A DNA stretch of 58,768 nt, from the NCBI GenBank assembly GCA_035633215.1, contig DASQFI010000051.1:1-58768 (forward strand), read 5' to 3'. The position numbers were made by a program, and so were the translations under genes. The notes under the pieces are model-generated. The model made no database searches. It was not told where the DNA came from and saw only the letters and a list, made by a program, of their open reading frames with translations. Source of the stretch: DASQFI01 sp035633215. GTDB lineage: Bacteria; Acidobacteriota; Vicinamibacteria; Vicinamibacterales; SCN-69-37. Below, piece by piece: positions 1-8,218 of this stretch (positions are counted from its first letter, which is position 1; each line of letters starts with the position of its first letter).

Positions 1-219
1 GCCGGGATGAAGCAGATCGGGCGCATGACGTCGTCGACCTGGTCGCCTGTGCTCAAACAGATGATCGGCCTGGCGACGATCGAGACCGCTTTTGCGGGCC
101 CGGGGACCCGGATCGAGGTGGAGCACACGGTTGACGCCGTCCGGCACCGGGTACGGGCAACTGTGGTTGCCACACCTTTCTTCAATCCGAGAAGAAAGTT
201 GCAGACGCCGCCGGCGTAG
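1..219 (+). CDS. GcvT-like aminomethyltransferase family protein, C-terminal end (partial)
   Basis: Only the last 72 codons are in the window; the reading frame is open from base 1 and stops with TAG at 217-219. The segment matches the C-terminal beta-barrel of the glycine-cleavage T-protein/YgfZ superfamily: G-R-M-T-S-S at the start, then SPVLKQMIGLATIE, a GTRIEVE strand and a final PFFNPRRK, like the usual PFY-x-P ending. Such proteins bind tetrahydrofolate and move one-carbon units; without the N-terminal part I cannot separate true GcvT from a paralogue. The methionine at base 7 is internal, not the start. Confidence 0.75.
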   Translation, partial: AGMKQIGRMTSSTWSPVLKQMIGLATIETAFAGPGTRIEVEHTVDAVRHRVRATVVATPFFNPRRKLQTPPA

Positions 220-328
220 GGTGGGACCCCGCCTTCGCTCTGGCGAGCTTCGGCGGGCAAGCAAGCCCCAAGCCAGGAACCGTTAGAATCCGTCGTAACA
301 GTCGGCTTCCGAAACCACAGGTGACCTC

Positions 329-802
329 ATGAATCACAACATTCGAGGACTGGCCGCCGCCGTTGTGGCGGTGGGGACGATGACGATGCCGACGCTGGCG
401 AGCGACCCGCTGGGCGCGTTCTGCATCGTCGAGAAGGTGGTGCTCGAGCCTGGCGACTGCCCGGTACGGGCGCAAGTCTGGGGCGCGTGCGCCGTCGCGA
501 ATCCGGCCAACGGACGCTTCGAGAAGGCGGCCAGGGGCTATTTCTACTATTCGGTTCCGACCGGCAAGGAAGAGATCGCCCGCGCCGAATGGATGGACCT
601 GAAGGCGTCGGCCGGGACAGGTGCCGTGGTCGGGTTCGGCGGGCGCCGGATGCCGATCGGCCGGTTCCGTGCGGAGAACGAAAACCCCGCGGCTCCCGAC
701 GCCTATCCATTGAACACCGGCGTCGTGAAGCTCACCGACTACTTCGCGCGCGACATGTACTCGGGCGTGGCGGATCAGTTGCGCGCGTTGATTAGGAAGT
801 GA
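329..802 (+). CDS. Secreted small protein, function unknown
   Basis: A 157-aa protein with a likely signal peptide (about residues 1-24: short basic start, a hydrophobic Ala/Val core, then TLASD). The ATG at 329 is preceded by an AGGTGACC ribosome site. The mature part has two early cysteines (CIVEKVV and GDCPVRAQVWGACA), suggesting disulfides and an extracytoplasmic location, followed by a mixed alpha/beta sequence with no motif I recognise. Similar small exported proteins are common in Acidobacteria genomes, but I cannot name a family. The stop lies at the left arm of an inverted repeat that spans the junction with the desaturase gene, so the two are probably separate transcription units or attenuated. 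Confidence 0.7.
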   Translation: MNHNIRGLAAAVVAVGTMTMPTLASDPLGAFCIVEKVVLEPGDCPVRAQVWGACAVANPANGRFEKAARGYFYYSVPTGKEEIARAEWMDLKASAGTGAVVGFGGRRMPIGRFRAENENPAAPDAYPLNTGVVKLTDYFARDMYSGVADQLRALIRK

Positions 803-850
803 CCTCGGGTTTTTTTCGCTTTGTTCTTCCAAGAAAAGAAACCCGAGGTC
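801..850. terminator. Perfect 12-bp inverted repeat between two genes
   Basis: Arms GACCTCGGGTTT (801-812) and AAACCCGAGGTC (839-850) are exact reverse complements with a 26-nt spacer; the first is followed by a T run and the second preceded by an A-rich stretch. It begins at the stop codon of the upstream gene and ends 5 bp before the downstream ATG at 856. It could act as a weak terminator or attenuator; there is no T-tract after the second arm on the plus strand. Confidence 0.4.
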
Positions 851-855
851 TTGAC

Positions 856-2004
856 ATGTTTCTTCGCGGAGGTCGTTGGGACGCGCTGTTCGTCGCGCTC
901 TCGATCGGGCACGCGGGTGCGCTGATCGTCGTGCCCTCGATCGCGCTCATCTCGATCGGCCTCTGGTGGAATGCGAACACGATCGCGCACAACTTCATCC
1001 ACCGGCCGTTCTTTCGCGCGCGGCTGCTGAATCGCGTCTTTTCCGCCTTTCTGAGTCTGGTTCTCGGCGTGCCGCAGAGCCTGTGGCGCGATCGGCACCT
1101 CGCCCATCATGCGGGAGTGACCCACCATCTTCGCGTCCGACTCGACGTCGTCATCGAAACGGTGCTCCTGGCTGGACTGTGGACGACCATCGCCGTCCTC
1201 GCGCCGCGGTTCTTCCTGACGGTGTACCTGCCGGGTGTGGCGATCGGTCTCACGCTCTGCCAGCTCCAGGGGTTCTTCGAGCACGCGGGCGGGACGACCA
1301 GCCACTACGGCCGCGTCTACAATTTCCTCTTTTTCAACGACGGGTATCACGTCGAGCATCACTCGCGCCCGGGCGCGCACTGGACGCAGCTGCGGGAATA
1401 CGCCCGGTCCGACGCGCGGCGCAGCCGTTGGCCTCCGGTCCTTCGTTGGCTCGACCATCTTCCGTTGAATCTCGAGAGCCTCGAACGGCTCGTGCTTCGC
1501 TCGCCGCGACTGCAGCGGTTCGTGATCGGCGCGCACGAGCGTGCGTTCAGACGGGTGCTCGCGCATGCCGGCGCGGTTGACGACGTGCTGGTGGTGGGAG
1601 GCGGGCTGTTCCCTCGAACCGCGATCGTGCTCCGGCGGTTGCTGCCGTCGGCGTCCATCACGATTGTGGACGCCAACGATCGTCATCTCGCGCTGGCGCG
1701 GCCGTGGCTTGATTCGTCCTTCACGTTGATTCACGATCGGTTCGACGCCGGCGCGCCGGTTGACGCCGATCTCGTCGTGATTCCGCTCTCATTCGCGGGC
1801 GATCGTCGATCGGTCTATGCGGATCCGCCGGCCGCGCTCGTCGTCGTACACGACTGGATCTGGTCGCGCGCGCACGCGACGGCCGGCGCGGTCGTCTCGT
1901 GGCTGCTTCTCAAGAAGCTCAATGTGATCGTGAGAGCGGGTGCGGTCCGGCAGATCCCCGTGCTGCGCCAGGACAGCCACGAGCCCATCCAGCGCGCGAG
2001 CTGA
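856..2004 (+). CDS. Membrane fatty-acid desaturase domain fused to a Rossmann-like C-terminal domain
   Basis: From ATG 856 the protein has 382 aa; a GTG 57 bp upstream is possible but lies inside the inverted repeat. Residues 1-180 have the three histidine clusters of the membrane desaturase/hydroxylase superfamily: HNFIH (45-49), HLAHH (81-85) and HVEHH (165-169), separated by hydrophobic segments, so a di-iron enzyme acting on acyl chains or another lipid is expected. From about residue 220 the sequence changes to a soluble domain with VVGGGLFPRT (246-255) and IVDAND, the glycine loop and acidic end of beta-2 of a SAM- or nucleotide-binding Rossmann fold. The fusion is unusual. The neighbouring membrane sulfatase-fold enzyme suggests lipid or envelope modification. 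The substrate is unknown. Confidence 0.75.
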   Translation: MFLRGGRWDALFVALSIGHAGALIVVPSIALISIGLWWNANTIAHNFIHRPFFRARLLNRVFSAFLSLVLGVPQSLWRDRHLAHHAGVTHHLRVRLDVVIETVLLAGLWTTIAVLAPRFFLTVYLPGVAIGLTLCQLQGFFEHAGGTTSHYGRVYNFLFFNDGYHVEHHSRPGAHWTQLREYARSDARRSRWPPVLRWLDHLPLNLESLERLVLRSPRLQRFVIGAHERAFRRVLAHAGAVDDVLVVGGGLFPRTAIVLRRLLPSASITIVDANDRHLALARPWLDSSFTLIHDRFDAGAPVDADLVVIPLSFAGDRRSVYADPPAALVVVHDWIWSRAHATAGAVVSWLLLKKLNVIVRAGAVRQIPVLRQDSHEPIQRAS

Positions 2005-2008
2005 TCGC

Positions 2009-3796
2009 GTGCCGGCGCCCGTTCTGCCGTCCCGGTCAACCCGCGCCATCGGCCTGATCGTCGCGCTGATGGCCGCGAAAGCGCTCTCGGTCGCCGGACG
2101 CGATCTTCCCGCCTCCATCTGGCTGCTGCCCGCAACCTTCTGGCACGACGTTGCAGTTGGGGCCGTGTTCTGGGCAGTCGACGTGCTGTTGCGGCGGCCG
2201 CGGCTGATGTGGCTGCCATACGCGCTGATCGTCGTCTACGCGGCCATCAACGTGCCGATCGCCCGTGTGCTTTCGTCGCCGCTCACCGTCCCGATGTGGC
2301 GGGCCGCCCGGGGGCCGCTTCTCGATTCGATCACGACGTATCTCACGCCGATCAATCTGGCGCTGATCTTGACTGTGCTCGTCCTCGGCGTAGCTGCGCC
2401 AACCCTGGCGACCCGGTGGCCAGCCCTGGTCCGGCGCGGGTTCGTCGTCGTGGCGGCGGTTCTGATTGTGACCGGCCCCGTTGCGGTCCGTCGGATCGAC
2501 TCGCCAGGCTTTCAAAGGAACGCGATCACAGCGCTTGTCGCGACGGCGCTCCCGCGTCTGGCCGCGCGCCCCGGCGCCGAGGACTGGCGAACGAGTCCGT
2601 TCGGCGAGCGAGCGGGGGAAGACCTGACGCGCTTTCGCGGCGCGATGGCGAACCGGAACGTCGTCATCGTGATCCTGGAATCGACGGCGGCGCGGTATCT
2701 GGCCAGCTACGGCGCGAAGGACGATGCGACGCCACACCTCACGGCGCTTGCGCGGCGATCGATTCTGTTCGAGCACGCCTACGCCGTCTATCCCGAGAGC
2801 ATCAAGGGACTCTTTGCGCTGTTGTGCTCGCGGTCACCCGCGTTCGATGTGCCGGTCGAGGCTCACGTCAGCGCGCCGTGTGAGGCGCTGCCGCGTCTGC
2901 TGGGTGCCCGCGGATACCAGACGGGCCTGTTTCATTCCGGCCGGTTCGCGTATCTCGGAATGAGCGAGCTTCTGGCGCGGCAGGGGTTCGGGACACTTGA
3001 AGACGCGGGCGCGATCGGCGGCAACGTCAAGTCGAGCTTCGGCGTCGATGAGCCGTCCGTGGTCCGCCGGATGCTCTCCTGGATCGACGACCGGCCTGCC
3101 GGGCGGAAATTCCTGCTCGTCTACGCTCCGGTTGCCGGGCATCACCCGTACGCGTCGCCCGAGGTCGGTCCCTTCGGTGCTGGCGACGAGCTCGGCATGT
3201 ACAAGAACGCGCTGCACTACGGCGACCGATCGCTCGGCGTGTTTCTCGACGGCCTGCGCGCCCGCGGCCTCGACACGGAGACGCTCGTCGTCGTGTTCGG
3301 CGATCACGGCGAGGCATTCGGCCAGCACGACGGCAACTTCGGGCACTCGATTTTCATTTACGAGGAGAACATCCGGATTCCGCTCATCATGGGTTCCGCA
3401 GCGAGTGGGGAAGACGCATTGGGGACTCGCGTCAGGCGGCTGGCGAGCGTGATCGACATCACGCCGACGATTCTCGATCTGCTCGGAATGCCGGCGGCGC
3501 GGCTCCACGAGGGGACGTCGCTCCTCGAGCCGCGCGACCGGATGGCGCTCTTCTACACCGACTACACGCTCGGCTGGCTCGGGCTGCGCGACGGCTGCTG
3601 GAAGCTGCTCTACGAGATCGAATCGCGGCGGTCGCGACTGTTTGACGTCTGCGCCGATCCTGGTGAGAAGGCGGATCGCTCCGAAGCCGAGCCGGTCCGC
3701 GTGGCGACGTACCGCGACCGTCTCGAGCGCTGGGGCGCGGCGCAGCGGGCGGCAATCACCGATCCCTCTCGGCCTGACACGCCGGGGGGCCGGTAG
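2009..3796 (+). CDS. Membrane-anchored sulfatase/phosphoglycerol-transferase-like protein (LtaS/alkaline phosphatase fold)
   Basis: About 595 aa from GTG 2009, four bases after the previous stop; an in-frame upstream ATG at 1940 would overlap the desaturase. Residues 10-160 hold four or five membrane segments. The catalytic domain follows: NVVIVILEST (metal-binding Glu near 224), YPESIKG (nucleophile position, Ser 264), and VVFGDHGEAFGQHDGNFGHS (metal ligands Asp432, His433, His446). The nucleophile context lacks the C/S-x-P-x-R signature of true sulfatases and resembles phosphoglycerol or phosphoethanolamine transferases, so a headgroup transferase working outside the membrane is likely. Probably co-transcribed with the desaturase. 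A perfect hairpin starts at the first base after the stop. Confidence 0.8.
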   Translation: MPAPVLPSRSTRAIGLIVALMAAKALSVAGRDLPASIWLLPATFWHDVAVGAVFWAVDVLLRRPRLMWLPYALIVVYAAINVPIARVLSSPLTVPMWRAARGPLLDSITTYLTPINLALILTVLVLGVAAPTLATRWPALVRRGFVVVAAVLIVTGPVAVRRIDSPGFQRNAITALVATALPRLAARPGAEDWRTSPFGERAGEDLTRFRGAMANRNVVIVILESTAARYLASYGAKDDATPHLTALARRSILFEHAYAVYPESIKGLFALLCSRSPAFDVPVEAHVSAPCEALPRLLGARGYQTGLFHSGRFAYLGMSELLARQGFGTLEDAGAIGGNVKSSFGVDEPSVVRRMLSWIDDRPAGRKFLLVYAPVAGHHPYASPEVGPFGAGDELGMYKNALHYGDRSLGVFLDGLRARGLDTETLVVVFGDHGEAFGQHDGNFGHSIFIYEENIRIPLIMGSAASGEDALGTRVRRLASVIDITPTILDLLGMPAARLHEGTSLLEPRDRMALFYTDYTLGWLGLRDGCWKLLYEIESRRSRLFDVCADPGEKADRSEAEPVRVATYRDRLERWGAAQRAAITDPSRPDTPGGR

Positions 3797-3823
3797 CAGG
3801 TTGCTGAAAGAGCCAGCAACCTG
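3797..3823 (+). terminator. Hairpin directly after the sulfatase-like gene
   Basis: Perfect 10-bp stem CAGGTTGCTG (3797-3806) and its complement (3814-3823) with a 7-nt loop, starting at the first base after the stop. There is no T-tract, so it may work as a barrier hairpin between convergent genes rather than a classic intrinsic terminator. Confidence 0.5.
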
Positions 3824-3859
3824 AACGTAGAACTTCGAACTGCGGACTCCGGTTCGAGA

Positions 3860-4231
3860 CTACGTCCGCGAGTGCAGCGCCACCCGGTTGCCTTCGCAGT
3901 CCTCGAGATGCGCGATGAAGCCGTGCTCGCCGATGCTCATTTTCGGCACGAGCGTCTTGCCGCCGCTGGCCTCGGCCTTCTTCAGCGCGCCTTCGATGTC
4001 CTCCACCGAGAAGTAGACGAGCGATCCGGAATGCGACGGCGTGTAGCCTTCGCTCTTGATGAGCGTGCCCGCGGCGCCCGGCCCGCCCTGCGCCATCGGG
4101 AACCACGCCATCTGGCTGCCGCCCATGTCGTTCAGGTCCAGCTTCACGCCGAGGACGCGCTCGTAGAACGTCTTGGCTTTGTTGAGATCGTTGACGGGGA
4201 TTTCGAACCAGGTCACGGGATTCTGTGTCAT
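3860..4231 (-). CDS. VOC-superfamily (glyoxalase/bleomycin-resistance fold) protein
   Basis: A 123-aa single VOC module: TWFEIPVNDLNKAKTFYERV at residues 7-26 is the typical first beta-alpha unit, SLVYFSVEDIEGALKKAEA in the middle is the second, and the ending EHGFIAHLEDCEGNRVALHS carries the conserved D-x-EGN-x-hhLH motif. Proteins of this type (PhnB/YdcE-like) act on small molecules through a metal held by His and Glu residues; substrate cannot be read from sequence. It converges on the sulfatase-like gene and lies 88 bp from the M24 peptidase on the same strand. Confidence 0.85.
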   Translation of the reverse strand: MTQNPVTWFEIPVNDLNKAKTFYERVLGVKLDLNDMGGSQMAWFPMAQGGPGAAGTLIKSEGYTPSHSGSLVYFSVEDIEGALKKAEASGGKTLVPKMSIGEHGFIAHLEDCEGNRVALHSRT

Positions 4232-4292
4232 GTGCGTCCTCGACGACCTACGAATACCAACGACCCGGGTGGGAGGGATAGGAAAAACGCGA

Positions 4293-4317
4293 CGTCGCCC
4301 TGAGCGCAGTCGAAGGG
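4293..4317. repeat. Dispersed intergenic repeat unit (CCCTGAGCGCAGTCGAAGG type)
   Basis: A 25-bp stretch abutting the stop codon of the M24 peptidase gene contains GCCCTGAGCGCAGTCGAAGG. I recognise this word as a short dispersed repeat seen between genes in many environmental bacterial genomes; that is recall, not something shown by a second copy here. It forms an imperfect hairpin (CCCT/AGGG ends). Confidence 0.4.
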
Positions 4318-4319
4318 GG

Positions 4320-5636
4320 TCACTTGATCAGATACAGCCTGGTCTGACGGCCGTCGATCCAGTCCCATCCGGTCGACAGAAGTGCCGCGTCCTCTTCCAG
4401 CGCGAAGCGCACGGGCTGGTTGTTCCACTCGGGCACTTGATGCGTGACGTTCAGTTCGATCGAATGCCACGTGTCCGGCCGGAAGACGTAGTCGCCGCGG
4501 ACGGGAACGCCGGACTGGTAGTCGGTCATGCCGATCGGCGGCCCGGCGCCGTGGCCGTGATAGCCGACCGGATGGCAGTAGATCGACGGCACCAGTCCTT
4601 CGGCCCGCGCCTGGTCGAGGGCGCCCTTGAGCGCCGCGTTGCCCGTCCCGCCCGGTTTCGCGTGCTGCATGGTCAGGTCCTGCAGCCGATTCGCGGCCGC
4701 GAGACCGGCTTTGATGCCGGCCGGCGCGTCCGTTTCGCCCGGCTCGAGGACGTACGCGTGATGCTGGGTATCCGTCGAGAACCCGAGGTAGACGAGCCCG
4801 AAGTCCGTGTGCAGCAAGTCGCCGGGCTGTATCACTCTCGACGAGGGCTGCGCCTGTCCCGCGCGTTGAATGCTGACCGACGGGTGAAACCACGATCCGA
4901 GGCCCTGGTCGGCGACCCGCTGCCGCATCCACCACACGACGTCGTCGGTCGTCGTCACGCCGGGTTTCACGACGGCGTTCGAAAATGCCTCGCGAATGAT
5001 CTTGTGCGCGACCGTCATCACGTGGCGGTACGCGCCTGTTTCCTCGGGCCGCTTCACTTCGAGCCAGCCGACCGCGAGCATCTCGGCGCTTTTCACGCGC
5101 GACGCAAACGTCGGGCCGAGGGCGCGAAGCAGGTTCTCCTTCTCGTTTGCCGTCAGGCCGTCGGCGTGATTCCAGGCCTCCGACGTGTTGATGCCGATCA
5201 CCTTCGGATTGCGGGCCTCCACGACCTTGCGCAGGCCCTCCCACTGCGCGTCGTTCTGGGTGGAGACGACGGTGTACAACCGCTCGTAATCGAAGCGGCC
5301 GATCGACAACCGTTCAACGCCCTTGGCGCCCTGATCGAAGAAGACGAGGATCGTCCGGCGACGCGAGGAGAACGTCGTGAGCGGCGACATCGATCGGAAC
5401 ACGGGGTCGTCGTTGTACTCGCGCGAGACGATGATCCACATGTCGATGCCTTCGCGGCGCATGAGCGCCGGGAGCACCGTGTCGAAGCGATCCGAGATCC
5501 AGCGGTGGACGTGTGTTGCCTGCTCGCGATGCGTGAGGACGCGATCGGCCGGGAACGGCGACCCGGCCGTCTGGGCGAGCGCGGGAACCTGGAGGAGCAC
5601 GATCAGGACTAACGTCAGGAGACGAAACATGTGCAC
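4320..5636 (-). CDS. Secreted M24-family metallopeptidase (Xaa-Pro aminopeptidase-like)
   Basis: A 438-aa protein with a signal peptide (MHMFRLLTLVLIVLLQVPALA). The N-terminal half is a creatinase-like domain (MWIIVSREYN, TILVFFDQG). The C-terminal pita-bread domain carries metal-site motifs: HTDFGLVYLGFSTDTQHHAY provides two Asp, GYHGHGAGPPIG a His, and LNVTHQVPEW plus FALEEDAALLS the Glu ligands. It would remove N-terminal residues from proline-containing peptides in the periplasm. The methionine at residue 3 is an alternative start. Its 3' end is followed by a dispersed repeat and its 5' side by the AATCTG-word repeat tract. Confidence 0.85.
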   Translation of the reverse strand: MHMFRLLTLVLIVLLQVPALAQTAGSPFPADRVLTHREQATHVHRWISDRFDTVLPALMRREGIDMWIIVSREYNDDPVFRSMSPLTTFSSRRRTILVFFDQGAKGVERLSIGRFDYERLYTVVSTQNDAQWEGLRKVVEARNPKVIGINTSEAWNHADGLTANEKENLLRALGPTFASRVKSAEMLAVGWLEVKRPEETGAYRHVMTVAHKIIREAFSNAVVKPGVTTTDDVVWWMRQRVADQGLGSWFHPSVSIQRAGQAQPSSRVIQPGDLLHTDFGLVYLGFSTDTQHHAYVLEPGETDAPAGIKAGLAAANRLQDLTMQHAKPGGTGNAALKGALDQARAEGLVPSIYCHPVGYHGHGAGPPIGMTDYQSGVPVRGDYVFRPDTWHSIELNVTHQVPEWNNQPVRFALEEDAALLSTGWDWIDGRQTRLYLIK

Positions 5637-5648
5637 TCCCTTGGTGTC

Positions 5649-5776
5649 AATCTGAGATCTGTAATCTGGGAATCTGCAATCTTCAGCCGGAATCTGGGGA
5701 TCGGGGAATCTGAAATCTATCCAGGCAATCTGAGATCTATCCGGGAATCGAGGATCTGAAATCTGGGGATCTCAGA
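5649..5776. repeat. AATCTG-word degenerate tandem repeat tract
   Basis: About 128 bp made of variants of AATCTG, GAGATCTG and GAAATCT at roughly 7-15 bp spacing, filling the gap between the M24 and Rieske genes and running into the last codons of the Rieske gene. The part at 5691-5717 matches 56980-57005 (downstream of thyX) with a single-base indel, so the tract is a dispersed repeat and not just local low complexity. Confidence 0.75.
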
Positions 5777-6887
5777 TTGTCCCAAGCGCGTCCACGATGA
5801 ACCGGTCGAACGCGTACAGCAGGTCCTCGCGATTCGAGTACGGGCCGGGCTGGTAGCCTCGCGAGCTGATTCCGGCCTGCGCGAGCTGGCAGACGTGCCA
5901 GTCCTGCCGGTTCGTCATGTCCCAGAACGCGATCGCGTCCGAGAGATCGAACCCGGGCTTGGCCCGTTCGGACGGATGGACCAGCCACTCACACACGATG
6001 CGCGTGCGATCGGGCGCCTCCGGCCAGAGGGTGTGTACGAGCACATAGTCGGGATGCGGCGCAAAGAGGAAATTCGGAAAGACCGAGTAGTAGTAGACGC
6101 GACGACGTTCAGCCTCGCTCAGGCCGGGCAAGGGGTCGCGCGGGCACGTGCCATCCATCGACATCGTCTCGACGCCGTCGCTGAGATCCATCCGGCCGCC
6201 CATGTACGTCGGCCGCAGCGGCTCGTTCTCGCCGCTGAGGTAGTGCGAGAGCTTGTTGAGCGACGGGTGGAGCGTGGGGCAGTGCAGACACTCGTTGTAA
6301 TTCTGGACGATCAGCTTCCAGTTCGTGCGGACGTCATAGACGATCCGGTGCGCCCCGACGAGATCGCCCATCCGCCATGCCGCGAATTTCGCCGGCAGAT
6401 CCGCGAGATGCTCGTCGAGCGACGCTCCCGACGGAGAGAGACGCACGAAGACATGTCCGTCCCACACGCCGGCGGGCACCTGGTTGAGCGGGAACTCGTC
6501 CTTCTGAAATCCGGGTGAGCCGTCCATGTGCGGCGCCCCGACCAGCCGGCCCTGATAGTCGTACGTCCAGGCGTGGTACGGGCACTGAATGACGCCGTTC
6601 AAGCGGCCGGCGGTGTCGGCGCAGAGCCGCGTCCCGCGATGCCGGCACACGTTGTAGAACGCGCGGACCTCGTCATCCCCGGCGCGGAGGACGATCACGC
6701 TGTCGCCCGCGATCTCGCGCGTGACGTAGCTGCCGCGTGTCGGAATGTCCTCGAGCCGGCCGACGCCGACCCACATCCGGCGGTAGAAGATCTCCCGCTC
6801 GCGCTCGAACAGCGCCGCGTCGGTGTAGTACTTCGCGGGCAGCGTGAATGCCGTCTGGGGAAGCGTCGAGCGGGGTTTGAAAGACAT
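5772..6887 (-). CDS. Rieske non-heme iron oxygenase, alpha subunit type
   Basis: 371 aa from the ATG at 6887; an upstream in-frame ATG at 6944 would run past the divergent permease start. The Rieske [2Fe-2S] site is C81-x-H83 and C102-x2-H105 (CRHRGTRLC, CPYHAWTYD). The catalytic domain shows NWKLIVQNYNECLHCPTLH with His202 and His207 and a later Asp in NRQDWHVC, the 2-His-1-carboxylate iron site. Such enzymes hydroxylate aromatic rings or demethylate quaternary amines (choline, carnitine, stachydrine); the fold resembles the latter group (short beta-hairpin, NECLHCP). No reductase or ferredoxin gene is adjacent. It is divergent from an amino-acid permease with only 44 bp between starts, suggesting shared regulation. 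Confidence 0.88.
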   Translation of the reverse strand: MSFKPRSTLPQTAFTLPAKYYTDAALFEREREIFYRRMWVGVGRLEDIPTRGSYVTREIAGDSVIVLRAGDDEVRAFYNVCRHRGTRLCADTAGRLNGVIQCPYHAWTYDYQGRLVGAPHMDGSPGFQKDEFPLNQVPAGVWDGHVFVRLSPSGASLDEHLADLPAKFAAWRMGDLVGAHRIVYDVRTNWKLIVQNYNECLHCPTLHPSLNKLSHYLSGENEPLRPTYMGGRMDLSDGVETMSMDGTCPRDPLPGLSEAERRRVYYYSVFPNFLFAPHPDYVLVHTLWPEAPDRTRIVCEWLVHPSERAKPGFDLSDAIAFWDMTNRQDWHVCQLAQAGISSRGYQPGPYSNREDLLYAFDRFIVDALGTI

Positions 6888-6931
6888 GCGATCCGGCCGC
6901 CGCCCATGATACAACCCGCTGACTGATCCCC

Positions 6932-8218
6932 ATGACCCACTCAACGCCGGCGAGCCGGCCCGAGCTTCGCCGCGAGCTGGGCAAGTGGGATCTGACGGCG
7001 ATCGGCGTCAACCAGGTGATCGGCGCGGCGATCTTCGCGACGCCCGGCACGCTGGCGGCACAGATTGGCGGCTGGAGCTGGATCGGCGTCATCGCCGTCG
7101 GCCTGCTCACGATGCTCGTCGCGCTGAACTTCGCCGAAGCCTCGAGCCGGTTCGATCAGACCGGCGGCGGCTATCTGTACACGCGCGCGGCCTTCGGACG
7201 CTTCCCGGGCTTCCAGGTTGGCTGGATGCTCTTCATCACGCGCGCGACGAGCTGGGCGTCGGTCATCAACGCCCTGGCTGACGCGCTCGGGTACTACTGG
7301 CCGGAGCTCCGCGCCGGCTTCCCGCGGATGGCGCTCATCACCGGCGTCATCGTCGCCATCACGATCATCAACGTCCGCGGGGTCCGGCAGAGCGCGAACG
7401 TCGTGAACGTCCTCACCGTCGCGAAGCTCGCGCCGCTCGTCGTCTTCGTGGCGCTCGGCCTGCCGCACATCTCCGGCGGCGCGCTCCGCCCGGAGGAGTC
7501 GCTGACCCTCGGCGAGGCCTCGACGACCGCGCTGCTCCTGATCTTCGCCTTTGGCGGCTACGAAGTGATTCCGGTGCCGGCGGGCGAAACCAGGAATCCG
7601 ACGCGCGACGTGCCGTTCGCCATGATTGCGACGATCGTGATCGTCATCGTCGTCATGACGCTCGTGCAGATCGTCGCGCTCGGCACGCTGCCGACGCTCG
7701 CCGCGTCGAAGACACCGCTGGCCGACGCGTCGGCGCTGTTCATGGGCGCATGGGGCGCGCTGCTCATGACCGCCGGCGCCGCCATCTCGATGACCGGCAA
7801 CAACGTGGGGCAGGCGCTCTCCGGATCCCGCAACCTGTTCGCGCTGTCGGAACAGGGCGACTTGCCCGCGGTGTTCGCGCACGTCCACCCGAAGTTCCGG
7901 ACGCCCGACTTTGCGATCGTCTTCATCTCGGCGATCGCCCTGGCGCTGGCCCTGCTCTCGGACTTCCGGTCGCTTGCCGCCGTGAGCGCCGTCGCCCGGC
8001 TGCTCGTCTACGTCGGGACGTGCTCGTCCGTGCTGGCGCTGCGACGACAGGGCCCGGCGCCATTCACGATTCCGCTCGGCCCGGCGGTCCCGATGGTGGC
8101 GATCATGATCTCGATTGCGCTGCTCTATGGGGCGACCGCGCTGCAGCTCCGCGTCGGCGTCGCGTTTCTGCTCGCCGGAGCGGTGCTGTACGTCATCGCG
8201 CGATGGAGGAGGAAATGA
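6932..8218 (+). CDS. APC-superfamily amino-acid permease
   Basis: 428 aa with about 12 predicted membrane helices. The start has the APC signature LTAIGVNQVIGAAIFATPGT (unwound helix 1, G-x-A/G-I-F). Other family marks are FAFGGYEVIPVPAGETRNPTRDVP (helix 6 and following loop), the GSRNLFALSEQGDLP loop and HPKFRTPDFAI. It imports or exchanges amino acids or related amines; substrate is not readable. It shares a 44-bp divergent intergenic region with the Rieske oxygenase gene and overlaps the next gene by ATGA, so it is transcribed with the histidine phosphatase. Confidence 0.88.
   Translation: MTHSTPASRPELRRELGKWDLTAIGVNQVIGAAIFATPGTLAAQIGGWSWIGVIAVGLLTMLVALNFAEASSRFDQTGGGYLYTRAAFGRFPGFQVGWMLFITRATSWASVINALADALGYYWPELRAGFPRMALITGVIVAITIINVRGVRQSANVVNVLTVAKLAPLVVFVALGLPHISGGALRPEESLTLGEASTTALLLIFAFGGYEVIPVPAGETRNPTRDVPFAMIATIVIVIVVMTLVQIVALGTLPTLAASKTPLADASALFMGAWGALLMTAGAAISMTGNNVGQALSGSRNLFALSEQGDLPAVFAHVHPKFRTPDFAIVFISAIALALALLSDFRSLAAVSAVARLLVYVGTCSSVLALRRQGPAPFTIPLGPAVPMVAIMISIALLYGATALQLRVGVAFLLAGAVLYVIARWRRK

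Noticed and set aside
220..290. GTGGGACCCCGCCTTCGCTC-type block resembling dispersed repeats
   Set aside because: Some hairpin potential and a word like the 54-bp motif (GTGGGRCCCCGC), but no second copy in the window, so not listed as a repeat.
182..832. Long minus-strand ORF opposite the first secreted protein
   Set aside because: Arg/His-rich shadow of the plus-strand gene in GC-rich DNA; no motif and no start signal. The same reasoning removed many long opposite-strand frames, such as 4173-5612, 6941-8425 and 55274-56878.
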